Shown: positions 35,534 to 48,298, counted from the stretch's first letter. The stretch is DNA of 64,000 nt from Annona cherimola (GCA_030490835.1 CM059973.1:62996008-63060007); one strand, 5' to 3'. The notes: generated by a model not told the origin, from the letters alone. Program-made: numbers and translations.

Positions 35534-35905
35534 TTGGGTATAACAGAAATAAAAAGTATGAGACAAAGATTAGAATGGCAAATGGACTTGTTCAGAGATG
35601 TGGCAGATGCTTGCAGGTTAGTAGATGTGGGCTATGTTAGGGCATCCACTACTTGGAATAACCAAAATGGGGTAAACAAAGTTGAAGCAAGGCTTGATAG
35701 AGGATTGGCTACACAAAATTGGATTTGGTTATTTCCTTTTGAGAAGCTATTTCATTCAGAGGCAGACTATTCTAACGATTGTCCCATTATGCTAAAGCTG
35801 AATGCAAACAACAACAACGACGACGACGATGACAATAACAAAAACCTCCTAGACACTTTACATATGAACTTTTCTGCTCAAGGGACAAGGAGGCACATGA
35901 AGTAG
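35534..35905 (+). pseudogene. LINE endonuclease C-terminal fragment
   Basis: A 123-residue open piece. It contains WQMDLFRDVADACRLVDVGY and RLDRGLATQNW, typical of the exonuclease-endonuclease-phosphatase domain that nicks target DNA. GDFNEVLG lies just upstream of it in the same frame. A run of Asn and Asp codons near 35,808-35,835 is an expansion at the domain end. The frame breaks before RT. Confidence 0.82.
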
Positions 35906-36419
35906 TCCAAAATAATCAGTCAGCTCATCAATCAAATGGCACTAATCCAAGTAACTATGTAAGCAGAAAATCTATTGATGTGGATTTAAACTAATGGAAT
36001 GGAATAAAAAGAAGAGAAGAAACATTCAGCACAACCTAAGAGCATGTCAGGTAGAATTGCACAACCTGAACCAACTGTCACCTTCATATTTGAGAAACGA
36101 AAAATCAAATTGGTGGAATGGAATATTAATAGGCTACGAAAGAATGAGGAATCTTTGTCGAAAGAAAGTTCTAACATGCATTACCTGTGTGCGGGCAACA
36201 AAAATATAGCTTTCTTCCACCATGTTGCAACCAAGAGAAGAAGAAGAAACATCATTGAGGGGATGCAAGACGATATTGGAAAGTGGTATTTTGATTAGCA
36301 GAGAAAAGAAGTCATGGGCATAAATTACTTCAAAGCACTATTCACAAGCTAAGCATTGTAAGAACAAGAGAGAACAACTGATAAAGGGTGGAGGAAGACC
36401 TCAGCATTAAAAAAGGAGT

Positions 36420-37270
36420 AATTTATCAAACCACTTGAATGGGAAGAAGTAGTGAAGGTGGTTAAGAGCATGAGCTTAACAAAAGCACCAGGTCTAGACG
36501 ACATGTTGGTGAGCTTCTACCAGAAGCATTTGAGTATAGTTGGAAGGGATTTTTTGAGATGTGTAAAGCTATATGGAGTGTGGAGATAAAGTTCAGTAGA
36601 GAAGACAACTCAAAACAAGAAATGCCACAACAATTGTACTCATTCCAAAGAAGAAAGGAGCGAGCAAGACAATGGATTTCAAACCCATCAGTCTGTGCGA
36701 TGAAGGATTTTATAAATTCTTGCAAATAGGATGAAGGTACGCCTAAATGATCTTATCTTGGATAAATAAACCATCTTTGTTCTAGGGAGACTCATTACTT
36801 ATAATATGTTAATAGTGTATGAAGTCATGCACCACTTCAAGAGAAGAGAAAAGAAAAAGAAAGAATGTGGCTACAAAACTGGATGTGCCAAAAGCTTAAG
36901 ACCGGGTTGGGTGGAGCTTTCTCATGACTATGATGCTCAAGATGAATTCTTACAAAACCTAGATTGGGTGGATGGAAAGTTTTTAAAGCTTCGTCAGTTA
37001 CAAGGTTAATATAAATGGTTTCTGAACAAAATCCTTTAGTCCAGGTAGAGGTTTACTTCAAGGGGTCCACTATCTTTGTATTTATTCCTAATTTGTGCAA
37101 AAGATCTATCATGGATGACCAGAATCTCATCGAAAGATCCAACTACGAAACATCTTTTCTCGCAGACGATGCTCTTCTTTTCTTAAGAGCACGTCACTTG
37201 GTGATAACTAGAATGTTGGAGATGATAAAGACATGGGGAATGCTTAGGGCAAGAGATAAATGTTGATAAG
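36420..37270 (+). pseudogene. LINE reverse transcriptase region, frame-broken
   Basis: Translated pieces in different frames show the RT entry motif (LTKAPGLDDMLVSFYQKH at ~36,477-36,530) and the catalytic box FLADDALLF (37,156-37,182). Intervening stops show it is inactive. This is the polymerase that copies LINE RNA at a nicked target. Confidence 0.85.
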
Positions 37271-39459
37271 ACTACTCTTTTCTTCAACACCAACACTGAC
37301 TAAAGCCAAAGAGGGGAGATAAAATGCTAACTAGGGTCAAGCGAAGATAAAGTTCAAACTTATCTGGAACTCCAAGCATAGTCGGGAAGAAAAAAAATTG
37401 TGTTTAAGGGGATAAAGGAGCATATATGGAGGAAAATGTAAGGTTGGAAGGAAATATGTCTATTGATTGGAGGAAAAGAAGTTCTTATTAAGGCAGTGAC
37501 CAAGGTTATATCATGTTATACCATAAACATCTTCCTGCTACCAAAACATTTCTGCAACGAGATAAATAAATTTCTAAGAAAGTTATTGTCGAAGAGAGTG
37601 TAGGTATGAGGAAAATTAGTTGGATGGTATGGTGTGAAATGTGCAAATCTAAGGCATCATGCAGAACAAGTTTCAAAGACATAATGGCATTTAATTATGC
37701 AACGCTTGCCAAATATTTTTAGAGACTATTGAGCAACACAAATTTATTTTGCTATAAAATTCTAAAAGCTAAATATTCCCCTATTGAAGGCTGTGAGACT
37801 GCAAAACATGGGCTTATGATTCTTATATTGCAAAAGAAAAAGTAGCCATTCAAGAGAGAAGTAGATAGGGGATTGGGGATGGCAAATTAGATCTTTTCTT
37901 CCATAATAAATGGGTTGAAGGAAAGATTCTGAAAGATGGTCCCCTACTAAGCTATATCTTTGATAATGACAGAGTTAACAACTTTATCGACCTCACAATA
38001 AGAAATTAGAACAGGAAAAATGTTGTGGCTGCCACTAGGGAAGCTAGTTGGAAGGCAATAAATATTATCTTAGCTCCCTCACAATACATCAAAGACTCAT
38101 GGTACTAGGAGCCTAAAGTAGATGGGTGATTTAGAGTGAAATCAGCCTACTAGTTGATAAGGTCTAATTTTTATTTTTTATAGGCAACTCTGGTGATAGG
38201 GAAGTTATCAAAAATTGCCAAACGACAGAGTTTTCAAGAGCATCTGAAGTGCAAAGTTACCTACAAAAGTTAAAAGTTTTCAACTGAAACTTTGAAAAAG
38301 ATGCTCTGCCCACCAAGAGTAATCGGTTGCAAAGGGGAGTGGCAATTGAGCTCAATTGTCTTTTTTGCAAATGTCCAAGAGAGAACTTGAACCATTTATT
38401 TGTCAATTATGATTAATTTGATGCCTTAGAGAACAGTTGGTGAAAGTAAAGAATTTATAGGTGTCAAGGTGGGCAGCAAAAATTCATTCTCAGACAACTA
38501 TACAAGGTTTGAGAGAGAGAGGATCTAGTTCTTTTTATCCTTTTCTGTTAAAGAATGTGATTTCTAAGACACTAGTTGAGGGAAGAGCATATTTAGCTAA
38601 CATTTACAAATGTCATAGAATGGTGAGGACTATGTGGAAAGCTACGAAGCAACTAACAAATTGGAAGAAACAAGTATATTTGATAAGGAGCTAAACAAAA
38701 GATAGTTGAAATCAAAGAAGGAAGCTTCAAAATTAATGTTGACAGCAAGAGAAATCAGAGGGGGATTGTACTAGTTTTAGTGCAATCTTAAGGGATTGTA
38801 GGGGAGCTTTCCTAGCAGCAAACACCTGGAGAAGGGATGGAACCACAGACGCGCTAACTATGCAAGCCATGGCTATCAGGTATGAAGTAGATTGGGGCAT
38901 TGAGATGCAACTCCAAAATGTGGAAATTGAGAGTGATTCCTTGTCAATAATCAATTTCCTAAATGAAGATTATGTCATGCTATCTATGGTGGGCACAATA
39001 ATTTGGGAAATCAAGCTTTAAGCTATAAGTTTCACAATTATCTTCTTTTTGCATTTGCTTTGGCCAGGGAATGAAATAGCACATAGTCTCACAATGTTAG
39101 CCTTTTCAAATGCTAAAGGTTGTAAAAAACATGGCGGGGATGCCACAACTTTCTTGTAGATATTTTATTTTTGGACTTTTTATTTAATTAGTAAAGATTA
39201 AACAAATTCTTCATTAAAAAAAGAAAATGGAATGACTTGTCATCCTGTTTCCCTATATATCACTACTTACCTTGATCATTATCGTATATTTATAATTATG
39301 TTGGAAGAAAAAATTGGTATTTATTTAAGTTTTCCCTTCATCACCTACAAATGAACAAAAGATTTTGATTTCTCATACTTTGATTGGATGATTCTAGAGT
39401 CCATTTTGGGTGATCCAAGTATGGATAGTGGCTATGAGATCCTAATAATACATTGGCAT

Positions 39460-40054
39460 TAGGGGTGTTAACAAATCAGGTTGGACAAGTTGGAGCCTAA
39501 TCCTAATTCTAATCCTAATTCATTTAAAATATCTTAACCCTAATCCAGTTATTAACCTATTTAAAACTCCTTAACCTTAACCCATTTTTAATTCATTTAA
39601 TAAATGGGTTGGCAGGTTGTTAACTTTTTTTATAGTAGAAGACTTGAAAGCTTAAATTTTGACAGAAGATGATCTCACAAAGAGAAGTGAGAGTGTTTTC
39701 AACACATGGGAAATGGAAATAGAATGTTAATGAGAAAATAAAATTAGAGTAGCAATGGTAAAATGGAAATTAGATGGTGGAAGGGAGACTTAGCAGGGGA
39801 AAATAACCAAGGGATATATATTTATATATATAAAACTTTCATGACTTAAACAAGTTAAATTTGTTGAATTGGTTAAATGAGTTAAATGGATTATTTAACA
39901 GGTTGACGAGTTATAAAATCTCAACTTAATCCATTTATTTAATTAAAAATTCGAACAATTAGCAAATCATAACATATTTATTTAACAATCCCAACCCAAA
40001 CCTATTTATAAACGGGTTGGACGTGCGGGTTGACCATGACCATTAACACCTCTA
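39460..40054. mobile_element. Non-autonomous hAT-type element (595 bp)
   Basis: Ends TAGGGGTGTTAA and TTAACACCTCTA are inverted repeats with one mismatch. An exact 8-bp direct repeat, ATTGGCAT, lies at 39452-39459 and 40055-40062. An 8-bp duplication together with T-A-G-G-G-type ends is the hAT signature. The interior is AT-rich and subterminally repetitive (CCTAA/ACCC words) and encodes no transposase. Confidence 0.9.
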
Positions 40055-40062
40055 ATTGGCAT

Positions 40063-40945
40063 TGGATCATGGAGAGCCTCAGGAGCTTATAAATGCAATG
40101 TTATTAGAAAAGAAAGCACTTTAAGTTATTTGTAGCTAATGCATGATTGAGTGTAAGGTTGATGCCCTGATGTAGGTTGGAGCACATGTACAAAGAATTC
40201 AATCAAAGGTAGAGATTTTTCAGGGTTGTCTTGGACTCTGTGTATTTTAGTTTGCGAGTTTAGGATTATGTATTGGTTCTACTGAAGAGCCCATAAGAGT
40301 TCTATATATAGGTGTATCAATTACGAATTCAATAGTAAAGAATCAAACAATCAAATTTCTACATATTCTTTAGACAAGCAATCAAGTAGCTCATCAGTTA
40401 ACAAGCTTAGCTGTGAATATGAATGTAGATTCCCAAACATGGGGAGGAAATCCCCCAAGTGAAATTGTAAATGAACTATTTTTGGACTTATACAATTATT
40501 CTTAATATAATACTGTCCTTTTCATTAAAAAATTAGGAATTTAGTTGAACTGTGAAAGGTGTCTCGTTGAGGCGTGAGGGAGGGTTATCAAAGTGTTGCT
40601 TTTTGGGATGTATTGAGATATCTATAGAATGAGTGTGAATCATTCTTATATGTATCTCTGCAACCTATTTATCATAGTGGACCATTATCTCTCTCCCGTA
40701 GTTTTTTTCTTCTTAGTTTGAAAGGTTTTCCACATAAATCTTGGTGTCACTTGTGTATAATTTTACCACTAGTTTTTTTTATCTTATTTTATTTTGTGTA
40801 CTTCCGATGTGATCCGTCCTAACCCAAATCACGTTTCCTAATAACGTTCATCACATTTTTTTGTTCAAAATTAGGTAAATGTTGTTGAGCCACGAACTAT
40901 TTCATGTACAAAAAAACAAAAATATATATATATGAATTTATTCAA
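40063..40945 (+). repeat. Probable old copia LTR (plus orientation)
   Basis: A TATA-like TTCTATATATAGG lies at ~40,300. The stretch near 40,690-40,760 contains GGTTTTCCACATAAATCTTG and GGTGTCACTTGTG, which resemble the conserved 3' part of plant Tork/TNT1-type LTRs (also seen, inverted, near 4,000). No internal region or partner LTR follows, so this would be a solo or decayed LTR. Boundaries are not resolved. Confidence 0.4.
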
Positions 40946-40946
40946 G

Positions 40947-41300
40947 TGCATTCAGACTACACCATAATTAGGTACAATGCATGAACTATGGGCCCCACTT
41001 GATTATGAATAAGAAATCTACTTCATCCGTTGTATTTAGAATTATTCACCTTATTAGCGTACCAATTTTCATCCAAATCTAACATTTGCATGTGCCCCAT
41101 CTTAAAATGGTACAAAATCAACGTACTAAAATAGTTTAATGTAAATATCAAGTTTAAAATGATATTTTCAATATTTAAATCATCTAAAGTATGATTATAG
41201 ATAAATGATTATATTAAGTATTATTACATTTCAATATGTGTAGGGCCCATTTTGTAGTGGACCACACTATAATTATGATGCAGTTCGTCTGCATATGATA
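40947..41300. mobile_element. MITE of family M2, copy a
   Basis: The ends carry the inverted motif ACACCATAATTA / TATAATTATGATGCAGT. The interior shares a long ordered series with four other copies: CATTGTATTTAGAATTATT-like, TTTTCATCCAAATCTAA, ATAAAATAGTTTAA, TCTAAAGTATGATT and TAGGGCCCATTTTG. It is followed by a (CT)9(AT)8 microsatellite at 41303-41337. Confidence 0.8.
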
Positions 41301-41302
41301 GA

Positions 41303-41337
<35 letters not shown>
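41303..41337. repeat. (CT)n(AT)n microsatellite
   Basis: Nine CT dinucleotides followed by about eight AT dinucleotides, between the M2 MITE and the long-inverted-repeat element. Confidence 0.97.
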
Positions 41338-42049
41338 GGGCTCCTCTTATATGGAACTAGCTTACATAAAAGTGGAGCTATGTAACCCCTTTAATTTTTA
41401 ATATTTTGATCCTTTAGAGAAAATCTAATTCATTCATTGTATTTAACATCATTTGTTTATCTAGGAGACCAAGTTTCATTCCGACTAAGTATATTTATGG
41501 GTCACTTTTGTTGAAAAATATAATTATTCATGTAAAAATTATGAAAATGCTTAGATCCATTCACAAATATATTAGAATGTAATAACACTTTATAAAATCA
41601 TTATATATGTCAGTTCTGCTTCTATAAAACCACTTTTCTACCCCTTCGTATTTAAAATTTTGATGGTTGATGGAAAATCTTGTGGCGCCCCAACCCGAGA
41701 CGTCGTATTAAAAGTCTTCTTGATGTAATTCTGACATTTTACATCCATACATACATACATTCAATCATTGGATCACATGGAACTTAAAACTCTAAATAAG
41801 TTCACATATATATCAACATACCTTGGAACTTTAAATCATGTTATCCCATTCATCATGGCTAGTTATTATAGCCCACATGGCTACCATCTCGTACCTTTCC
41901 TTCACTTGCTTAGGTTCACAACCTCCTGAATTTCTCGGTACCTATCTAAGGTTTGGGAAAATAAAATGTGAGTGATAACTCAGTAAGCAAGTATTTTATC
42001 TTTTAGGACAAGACTTCCTTTAAAACATTTTCCGTAAACATTTTGAACA

Positions 42050-42560
42050 CGTTTTTACCTGAGGACATTTATATGTCCTAAAACATTGTGATGAAATCCT
42101 TTGTTCATGAGGACAATTCTATGTCCTAGAACATTTTCATAAACATTCATTCTTAAAAATCATTTATAAGCCATGTCTGGGCTTGTTAAGGTAAAACATA
42201 TGCGTTTTAACCTCTTTAAGTAATTTTCTTTGGTCTTATGTGAACATTTATAATGTTCCAAGATATTTACATAAACCTTCTTTTGGTAGTAGACGTTTTT
42301 ACGTCTAAAATATTTTTCATCATAATTTCCTTTAGCCAAGGGACATCTGATGTCACAAAACATTTTTGACATAGCTTTCTTTGGCAATAGACATTCATAT
42401 GTCCTAAAACACTTTTCTCATAAACTTTTTGGACATTCTCATGTCTAAAAACATTTTTCATTTAAATACTTTGGCATTGGACATTCTCATATTCATAAAC
42501 ACTTTTCATTTTGGCACTTTAGCAATGGACATTCTTATGTCGAAAATCAAGTTTGACATA
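42050..42560. repeat. Degenerate tandem repeat around a GGACATTxxxATGTC motif in solo LTR B
   Basis: Eight to nine units of roughly 50-70 bp each contain an inverted pair GGACAT...ATGTCC/T followed by AAAACATTTT. The small palindrome is kept while the linker varies. Short frames crossing it on the minus strand (42160-42387) are by-products of the repeat. Confidence 0.75.
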
Positions 42561-43014
42561 AATCCTTTTCATAATTCTCATCGTGGGGCTTATTTATAAC
42601 AAATAAGGCATATAAAATACATAATCATTTTCTTAAAAGTATTTGAATAGAAAACATTTCTTTTCGTCCTTATTATTTACACTTTTTGTGTAAAACGCCC
42701 AGCTTTTAGGATAAATTTTCATAAAAATGCTTTTATGTCCCAATCTTTGGGCTTTTCAAAAGCAAAACATATACAAATGCATTTCTCCTCATCCAGTAGT
42801 GACACTTAGCAAGTGATCATTCTACCTTTTGGAAGAGAATCCATCCTTAACAGCACGCTAACCAAGCGACTGTTCTTTCATCTTCTCCCATCTCAGGAAA
42901 GGCGCCGCTGGCCTCCTGCCATCCTTTAGCAACTTGGCCATATGTAGAGTGGTCCCTGGTCCATCTCCAACTGTGCTCTACAACTGACCTATTTCTTGTA
43001 CTGGTGCACCATAC

Positions 43015-43205
43015 ATCATCATCACAGACCGCAGTCCGTGTGATTTAAAGTATCAATGACCGCAGCCCGTGTCCTTTTAAATCATCTTAAAGATCACAGA
43101 CCACATTCTGCATCCATTCTTAAAAAAAAACATCACAAACCAAAATCTGTGTCTTTTTAAATCATTTTGAAAAAGAATATCACAGATCACAATCCGTGTC
43201 AACTT
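43015..43205. repeat. Short tandem array (ATCACAGACCGCAGTCCGTGT type) in solo LTR B
   Basis: Four units of about 40-55 bp, each with an ATCACAGACC..A.TCTGTGTC core followed by TTTTTAAATCAT. The core is a near palindrome. Confidence 0.75.
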
Positions 43206-46200
43206 GTAAAGCGAGGGCACCCACTTTAAACAAGTTATCCTTTGAAATCTAGTTTTATGATGAACTTCCTTAAATTCTTTTAAAAAAATTAGAGTAAAAT
43301 ATTTTGACAATCATTTGAAATGTTTGAGAACACAATACATCTTAAAATCCTTATGATAAAAGAACTTCAAAACTCTTGAATTTTCAGGAATAAACCATGT
43401 TTTTTCCTAGCATTTTCTTGGTTTCCATTTCGGACCTTTTACTCATAAAGGTTATGCAATTGTACCATCCCCTTCTCAACCACCTTAAAAATCAAATCCT
43501 TGTCCACATATTCAATTTTCCATTTTTACATAAAGAGGGGCTTGCATAGCCTTTTGCATGCTATTTTAGCAACTCGAAATAAAACCAGTATATGACATCA
43601 ACTTATTGGGTTGGTCATCCTTAAATCTCATTTTAACAATATCTATATAAACATTTTTCAAATCATTCTCAACATATTTCCTTATCTAAAGAAAATCAAA
43701 ACTTTTTGAATATCATTTCAAAACATATGAATTATGTCCAAATCATCGTTTATATTTAAATATCATGACATAGAAAAATTAATCTTTTTCTATAAATCAA
43801 ATTCCTTTTTATTTTTCTTTCATAAACATAATTATTTATTACAAAATATCGTAAGAGTAACTTAAAATTTATTTAGAAATATTGTTTTGTGAAAAAGGGC
43901 AAAATTCTCTTTTTCTTATAAAATCTTTTTGAAACAGCATCATAAGGAACTTACTTGCTTGAAAGCAAATTCTTAAAACCATCGGTATAAAACATAAAAT
44001 CCTTTGAAAATGTCATCATGAAGAACTTGCTTACTTGTAAGAAAATTCCTAAATTCATTAGCATAAAGCATTCCCAATCTTTGACAACATTTGTGATAAA
44101 ATAATTATCTTTAAAAAGTGTTGCTTGCTTCCCATGAAGCAAACCTTGAGGCTTTTCATTAAAGTCATTCTTTTCCAAAACTTGCGACTTTTCATTAAAG
44201 CCGTCATTTTCAAAACTTGTGGCTTATTAAAGTCATCATTTTCAAAAGTTTTGCTTGCCCATTCGTCAAAACATAACCATAAAAATTTTCAATCATATCA
44301 ACACATAGAAAGAAAATAGTATTTTAGAAAGTTCGCTTGCTTACCTAAGATCACTTTAATCCCTTTCTTCCATTCTTTTCCTTGCCTTTGCCTAGATAAA
44401 TGAAAAATAACATTTCATTTATATACATCAACTTCAAATGCTTGTATCCCTTAGAGTTTTCCAACCTTCATAAATCTATTTAGATTTACATTATACTAGC
44501 TTCACTTGCTTGTCTTTCAAATCGTTGTTCATACATATCATAACCTATACATCCCATTATCCATTCATTCCTTTCATTTTTAATACCCTTATATAGGGTA
44601 AACTTTCATACACATAATAATCATTCATTTAAATCATTATTTGGAGGTTCATTACCTCTATTTATCAATTTTAGCATATTTTTCACTTTTCATACACCAG
44701 TGATCATTTTAAGCACTTAATTGATAACTTAGACATCATATATTAATCTCAAAATGTGAGATTATAATTAATTACTAAAACATAAACATAATTCACGTAT
44801 TTCATTAGTTTTTCATGCATTTTTGCATTTTAATAATTTACATAAACTATTTATCATTTTCTCATGCCTAGATATACATGTCTATTTCACAACACATAAA
44901 TGATGTGTTTCTTAAAATCTTTCAACACAGAAACTTGTCTCTTATTCCAGCATGATTAAACTCTTCAATTAACATTTAATTTAGAGTTTAATTTTGGAAT
45001 TTTAATTCATTCATCATTGGGTTCCAAAACAGCAACTTCGGGACCCCTTTTTCATCAGTTCAATGCCTCTTTTGATACTTAAATCAAAATAGATTTCTAA
45101 TCCATAAATTCCAGAAATTAATCATGCTTTTCTTAACCTAAATTTAGGGTATTATCACATGTTTAAAGTCCATATATTAGTTGCTTACAAAACAGCAACT
45201 TCACATGCATGTAGGGTACCCTTTCTTACGCCACTTTGGACGTCCATATGTATGCCCCTAAAAATCAGATTTAGCGTAATCTTTTCTAACCCATTTTGAA
45301 CATCCAAAGTACCCTAGGTTTAGAGGATTATACCCTCTTAATCATTCATAGGCTAATTTAAGCATCATTTTTAATATAGAAACATGCAAAATTGGGTCAT
45401 ATGTGTAACCCTAATTTACATTCTTTCTAAAATTCATAACTTATGCCCAAATCAACATATATAATTTATCTAATCATGAATCATCATGCAATCATAATAA
45501 CACATCAAAACAGCAATATCACATATGAATTTAAGAAAATTTCAGCTAGGTTAATCAACCCATATTCAACCCTAATCTCCATTTTCTTCCTCTTAAACTC
45601 TTGATTTCATTCTTTTCATTCAAACCTTATTCAATACCTTAATCAAGGGCATCATGAATCATCTTTTAAGCGTTCATTATGAATTAAATTCATGACTCAT
45701 AAGTTGAGGTAAAAAACTTAGGATTAAAGAACTCAAATCATGAAGTATACTTACATTAATTGAATCCAACTTGAACTCCACTTTCTTAGCTTGAATCCCT
45801 CTTCTTTCTTCCCCTTTTTCCTTCTCTTTTCCTTCTCTTTTTCTCCTCTTTTTCTCCTCTTTTTCTTGCCCTCATGCTGCCGAAAAATGGGGGCGTGCAC
45901 ACTGCTGGAGTTAGGGGCTTTGCTTCTTAGAATTTTTCTCACTAAAAACCCCATATGCTATGGATGTCCATCCTTATGTATAGCTGGATTTTTCTAGCTT
46001 TGTGGGCCCCACTTGCCACATCAATTAGAGGTAATTAAATACATGTTTATCCCCTTTGATGACATGGGAAAATATGCTCCAAGTAATTTAGCAAATTATC
46101 TTTGAAAAATCCATCAAAAATCCATGCATTGAAGCCCATGTTGCTGTCCCCATTGGAACGTCCATTTCAGCAGCCTTTGTGCAAGTTTTCTACACCTAAT

Positions 46201-47818
46201 TCAGCTTTAATTTATAGGTATTTAATTACCCTAGCTAATAGCATACTTAGGGGTCCATTTAGCATATTAAAAAATTTCACAAAAATCTAGATTTCAGCCT
46301 TGGATGTCCACCCTTTTCTTGCTCCATCCTGCTGTCCATGTGTGATCACGTCCATATGCAGCTGCCTTTTGTAATTTTTTCCACAAAAATGTAGCTTTAT
46401 TTGATGGAAATTTAATCACCCTAGTAATTAGCTTTCTTAGCTGTCCATTTAGCATATAAAAAAATCACAAAAAATCCACTTTTGGTGCTCTTGGTCGTCC
46501 ACTCTATGCCCCCTCTATATACCTCCCTTAAGCTTAGCCATTAGCTCCTTAATTCCCATATTAATGCAAGGGATTTTTCATGAATTTTTTCATTTTAGGA
46601 AATCCATAAAATACTCTAGAATTTACCTCCTTTTGACACCTCATTTTCGCATTTAATTATTTAATTATTTTATTTAACTTTAACTTAAATGCTAGTTGCT
46701 TTATGGATGCAAAAAGTCAATGGTGCACACCCCTTTTTTGTACAAGCATGATCTCATCATACTTAGCTTAATCCAATTCTTTCATAGCATTGATTTCATA
46801 ATTTTAACCGTTCATGTCAAATTTCGTCTCAATCCGACTTTTCTATCTCAAGTTATGATCCTTTGAAGTCATTTTTGGATTTTGGATGATAATAATCGAT
46901 TTTCACCCAAATTTCATTAGAATTTTCATAATCTAACCTTTCCATAAGATTAAGTATGAAATTATATGTTTACCTTTCAATTTTCATCTTAATCCGCCTT
47001 ACTGACGTCAAGTTACGAATTTTCTAGCATTTGTTACCTTAAATCCATAATTATCAACATAATCTCTATTAGTTAAACCATAATATATGAGGTAATTATC
47101 CTCAATATGTTCTCGTTCTCTAATCCTCATTAGTCCTCTTTAATCACATTGACCCACATCGGCTTATAATCATCATTCATAACCATTTGCCCTAATTGGC
47201 ATAAATCATTCATAAATCAACTAGATCATACATGATTCATGTTTATATGTCAAATGCATATATATGAGTCCTACTTGGGTCTAGGTATCACAGATCCATT
47301 TCATCTATTGTATTTAGTATCATTAATACTATCTTGGAAACCCTTTTATTTGTTTAGTTTCACTGTATATGTGTTTCATTTATAAATGTGTAAAATCAAT
47401 GTAATAAAATGGTTCAATGCTAAAATATCAATTTTAAAGTAGTTTTTAAATATCTAGAATATCACTACTATGTGGATAAATGATTCTATAAATTATTACT
47501 ACATTCTAATACATGTATGAATGGATCTAATGATTCTATAAATTATTATTTTATTCTAATACATGTGTAACTAGATCTAAGCATTTTTTATAATTTACAC
47601 ATAAATATATATTTTTGAGCAAATGTTGCCTATGCACATACATGATTTGGATGAAACTTGATCTCTTAAGCAAATAAATTATGATAAATACAATGAATGG
47701 ATTGGATTTTAAATCAATAATTAGTATCTCAATAATTAAAGGGGTTATACGAGACTGCTTCTATATAACTTTGTTACATAAAAGCGGAACCTTATATATA
47801 TCGAAATTATTTAAGGGT

Positions 47819-48171
47819 AGATGGACTGCACAAATAATTATGATGTAGTCCGCCCCGAAACGGGTTCCTCATGTATTAAAATTAACATCTACCACACTCA
47901 TTGTATTTAGAATTATTTATTATACTAGCATACTAATTTTCATCCAAATCTAGAATTTGTATATGTCTCATTTTAAAATAGCACAAAATTAATATAATAA
48001 AATAGTTTAACATAAACATCAATTTTAAAGTAATATTTTCAATATCTAAACCGTCTAAAGTATATTTTTTATATGGATAAATGATTGTAAAAGATATTTT
48101 AGTATTTTAATATACGTAGGGTGTATTTTGCAACACACTATAATTATGGTGTAGTACGACTTCACTAGATG
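47819..48171. mobile_element. MITE of family M2, copy b
   Basis: Starts GGACTGCACAAATAATTATG and ends ACACTATAATTATGGTGTAGT, an inverted pair. The interior matches copies a, c, d and e in order (AATTTTCATCCAAATCTAG, AATATCTAAACCGTCTAAAG, ATGGATAAATGATT). Confidence 0.8.
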
Positions 48172-48226
48172 AGTTCTTTCTCTATATATATCCCGGCGCT
48201 ACCAACTCCTCCGTGACACCTCATCA

Positions 48227-48298
48227 ATGGAGAAATTCCTCTTCTCGCTCTTATTCTCATACAATTTGGTTATTGTGGGGCCCTTGATTTTAAATTAG
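48227..48298 (+). pseudogene. Short signal-peptide-like ORF start (23 aa), duplicated at 63.6 kb
   Basis: ATG opens MEKFLFSLLFSYNLVIVG and stops after 23 residues. The first ~10 codons and the 5' flank (a CC-rich CTCC..CACC..CATC run) match 63,626-63,660, after which the two diverge. A TATA-like CTCTATATATAT lies ~40 bp upstream (48,180-48,191). The N-terminus looks like a secretion signal. It is probably the 5' end of a duplicated, broken gene rather than a functional micropeptide. Confidence 0.35.

Larger units (their letters stand above)
28500..39224 (+). mobile_element. L1-type non-LTR retrotransposon (LINE), degenerate, split by a solo LTR
   Basis: Plus-strand order: ORF1 with a DUF4283-like domain (open piece 28842-29159, 105 aa) and a decayed CCHC knuckle near 29,230-29,290; after the inserted solo LTR (29,422-34,328), a basic ORF1 tail, then an AP-type endonuclease (35,130-35,900; GLGNLRP and GDFNEVLG words; open piece 35534-35905). 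Next comes reverse transcriptase (36,420-37,270; LTKAPGLDDM, and FLADDALLF with ADD at 37162-37170), then a zf-RVT-like region (~38,200-38,420) and an RNase H-like end (38,700-39,140). The element ends in an A-rich tail at ~39,213-39,224. Stops and frameshifts are many. The 5' end is not sharply defined. Confidence 0.9.
41681..47292 (-). mobile_element. Giant solo LTR B (5,612 bp), minus orientation
   Basis: On the plus strand it runs TGTGGCGCCCCAACCCGAG to AGGTATCACA. Flanks AATCT (41676-41680) and GATCC (47293-47297) match at three of five, compatible with a decayed 5-bp duplication by transitions. Inverted, it shares with A and C the GGTTGGGGCGCCACA end, a TTACTGAGT-type motif (~41,975) and a version of TGATCRCTTGATAAGTGTC (42,799-42,819). 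A pyrimidine-rich tract at 45,785-45,875 is the purine leader seen on the other strand. It contains two tandem arrays listed separately and no pol or gag. Confidence 0.8.
41333..47806. mobile_element. Long-terminal-inverted-repeat element (family E2), split by solo LTR B
   Basis: The left part, 41,333-41,680, and right part, 47,293-47,806, form one element around solo LTR B. The left arm 41,340-41,615 is an imperfect inverted copy of 47,470-47,805; shared words include ACATAAAAGYGGA, GTAACCCCTTTAAT, ATTCATTCATTGTATTTA, AAAATGCTTAGATC and TATTAGAATGTA. This is a foldback-like structure with arms near 280-330 bp. No coding sequence is present. A partial relative lies at 5,515-5,690. Confidence 0.7.

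Noticed and set aside
39490..39600. Interstitial telomere or satellite from CCTAATCCTAATTC repeats
   Set aside because: The repeats are short, irregular and lie subterminally within a hAT-type element with an exact 8-bp duplication.
42050..42560. CRISPR-like array because of regular palindromic repeats
   Set aside because: Repeats are highly degenerate, spacing varies, spacers are related to one another, and the context is a plant LTR.
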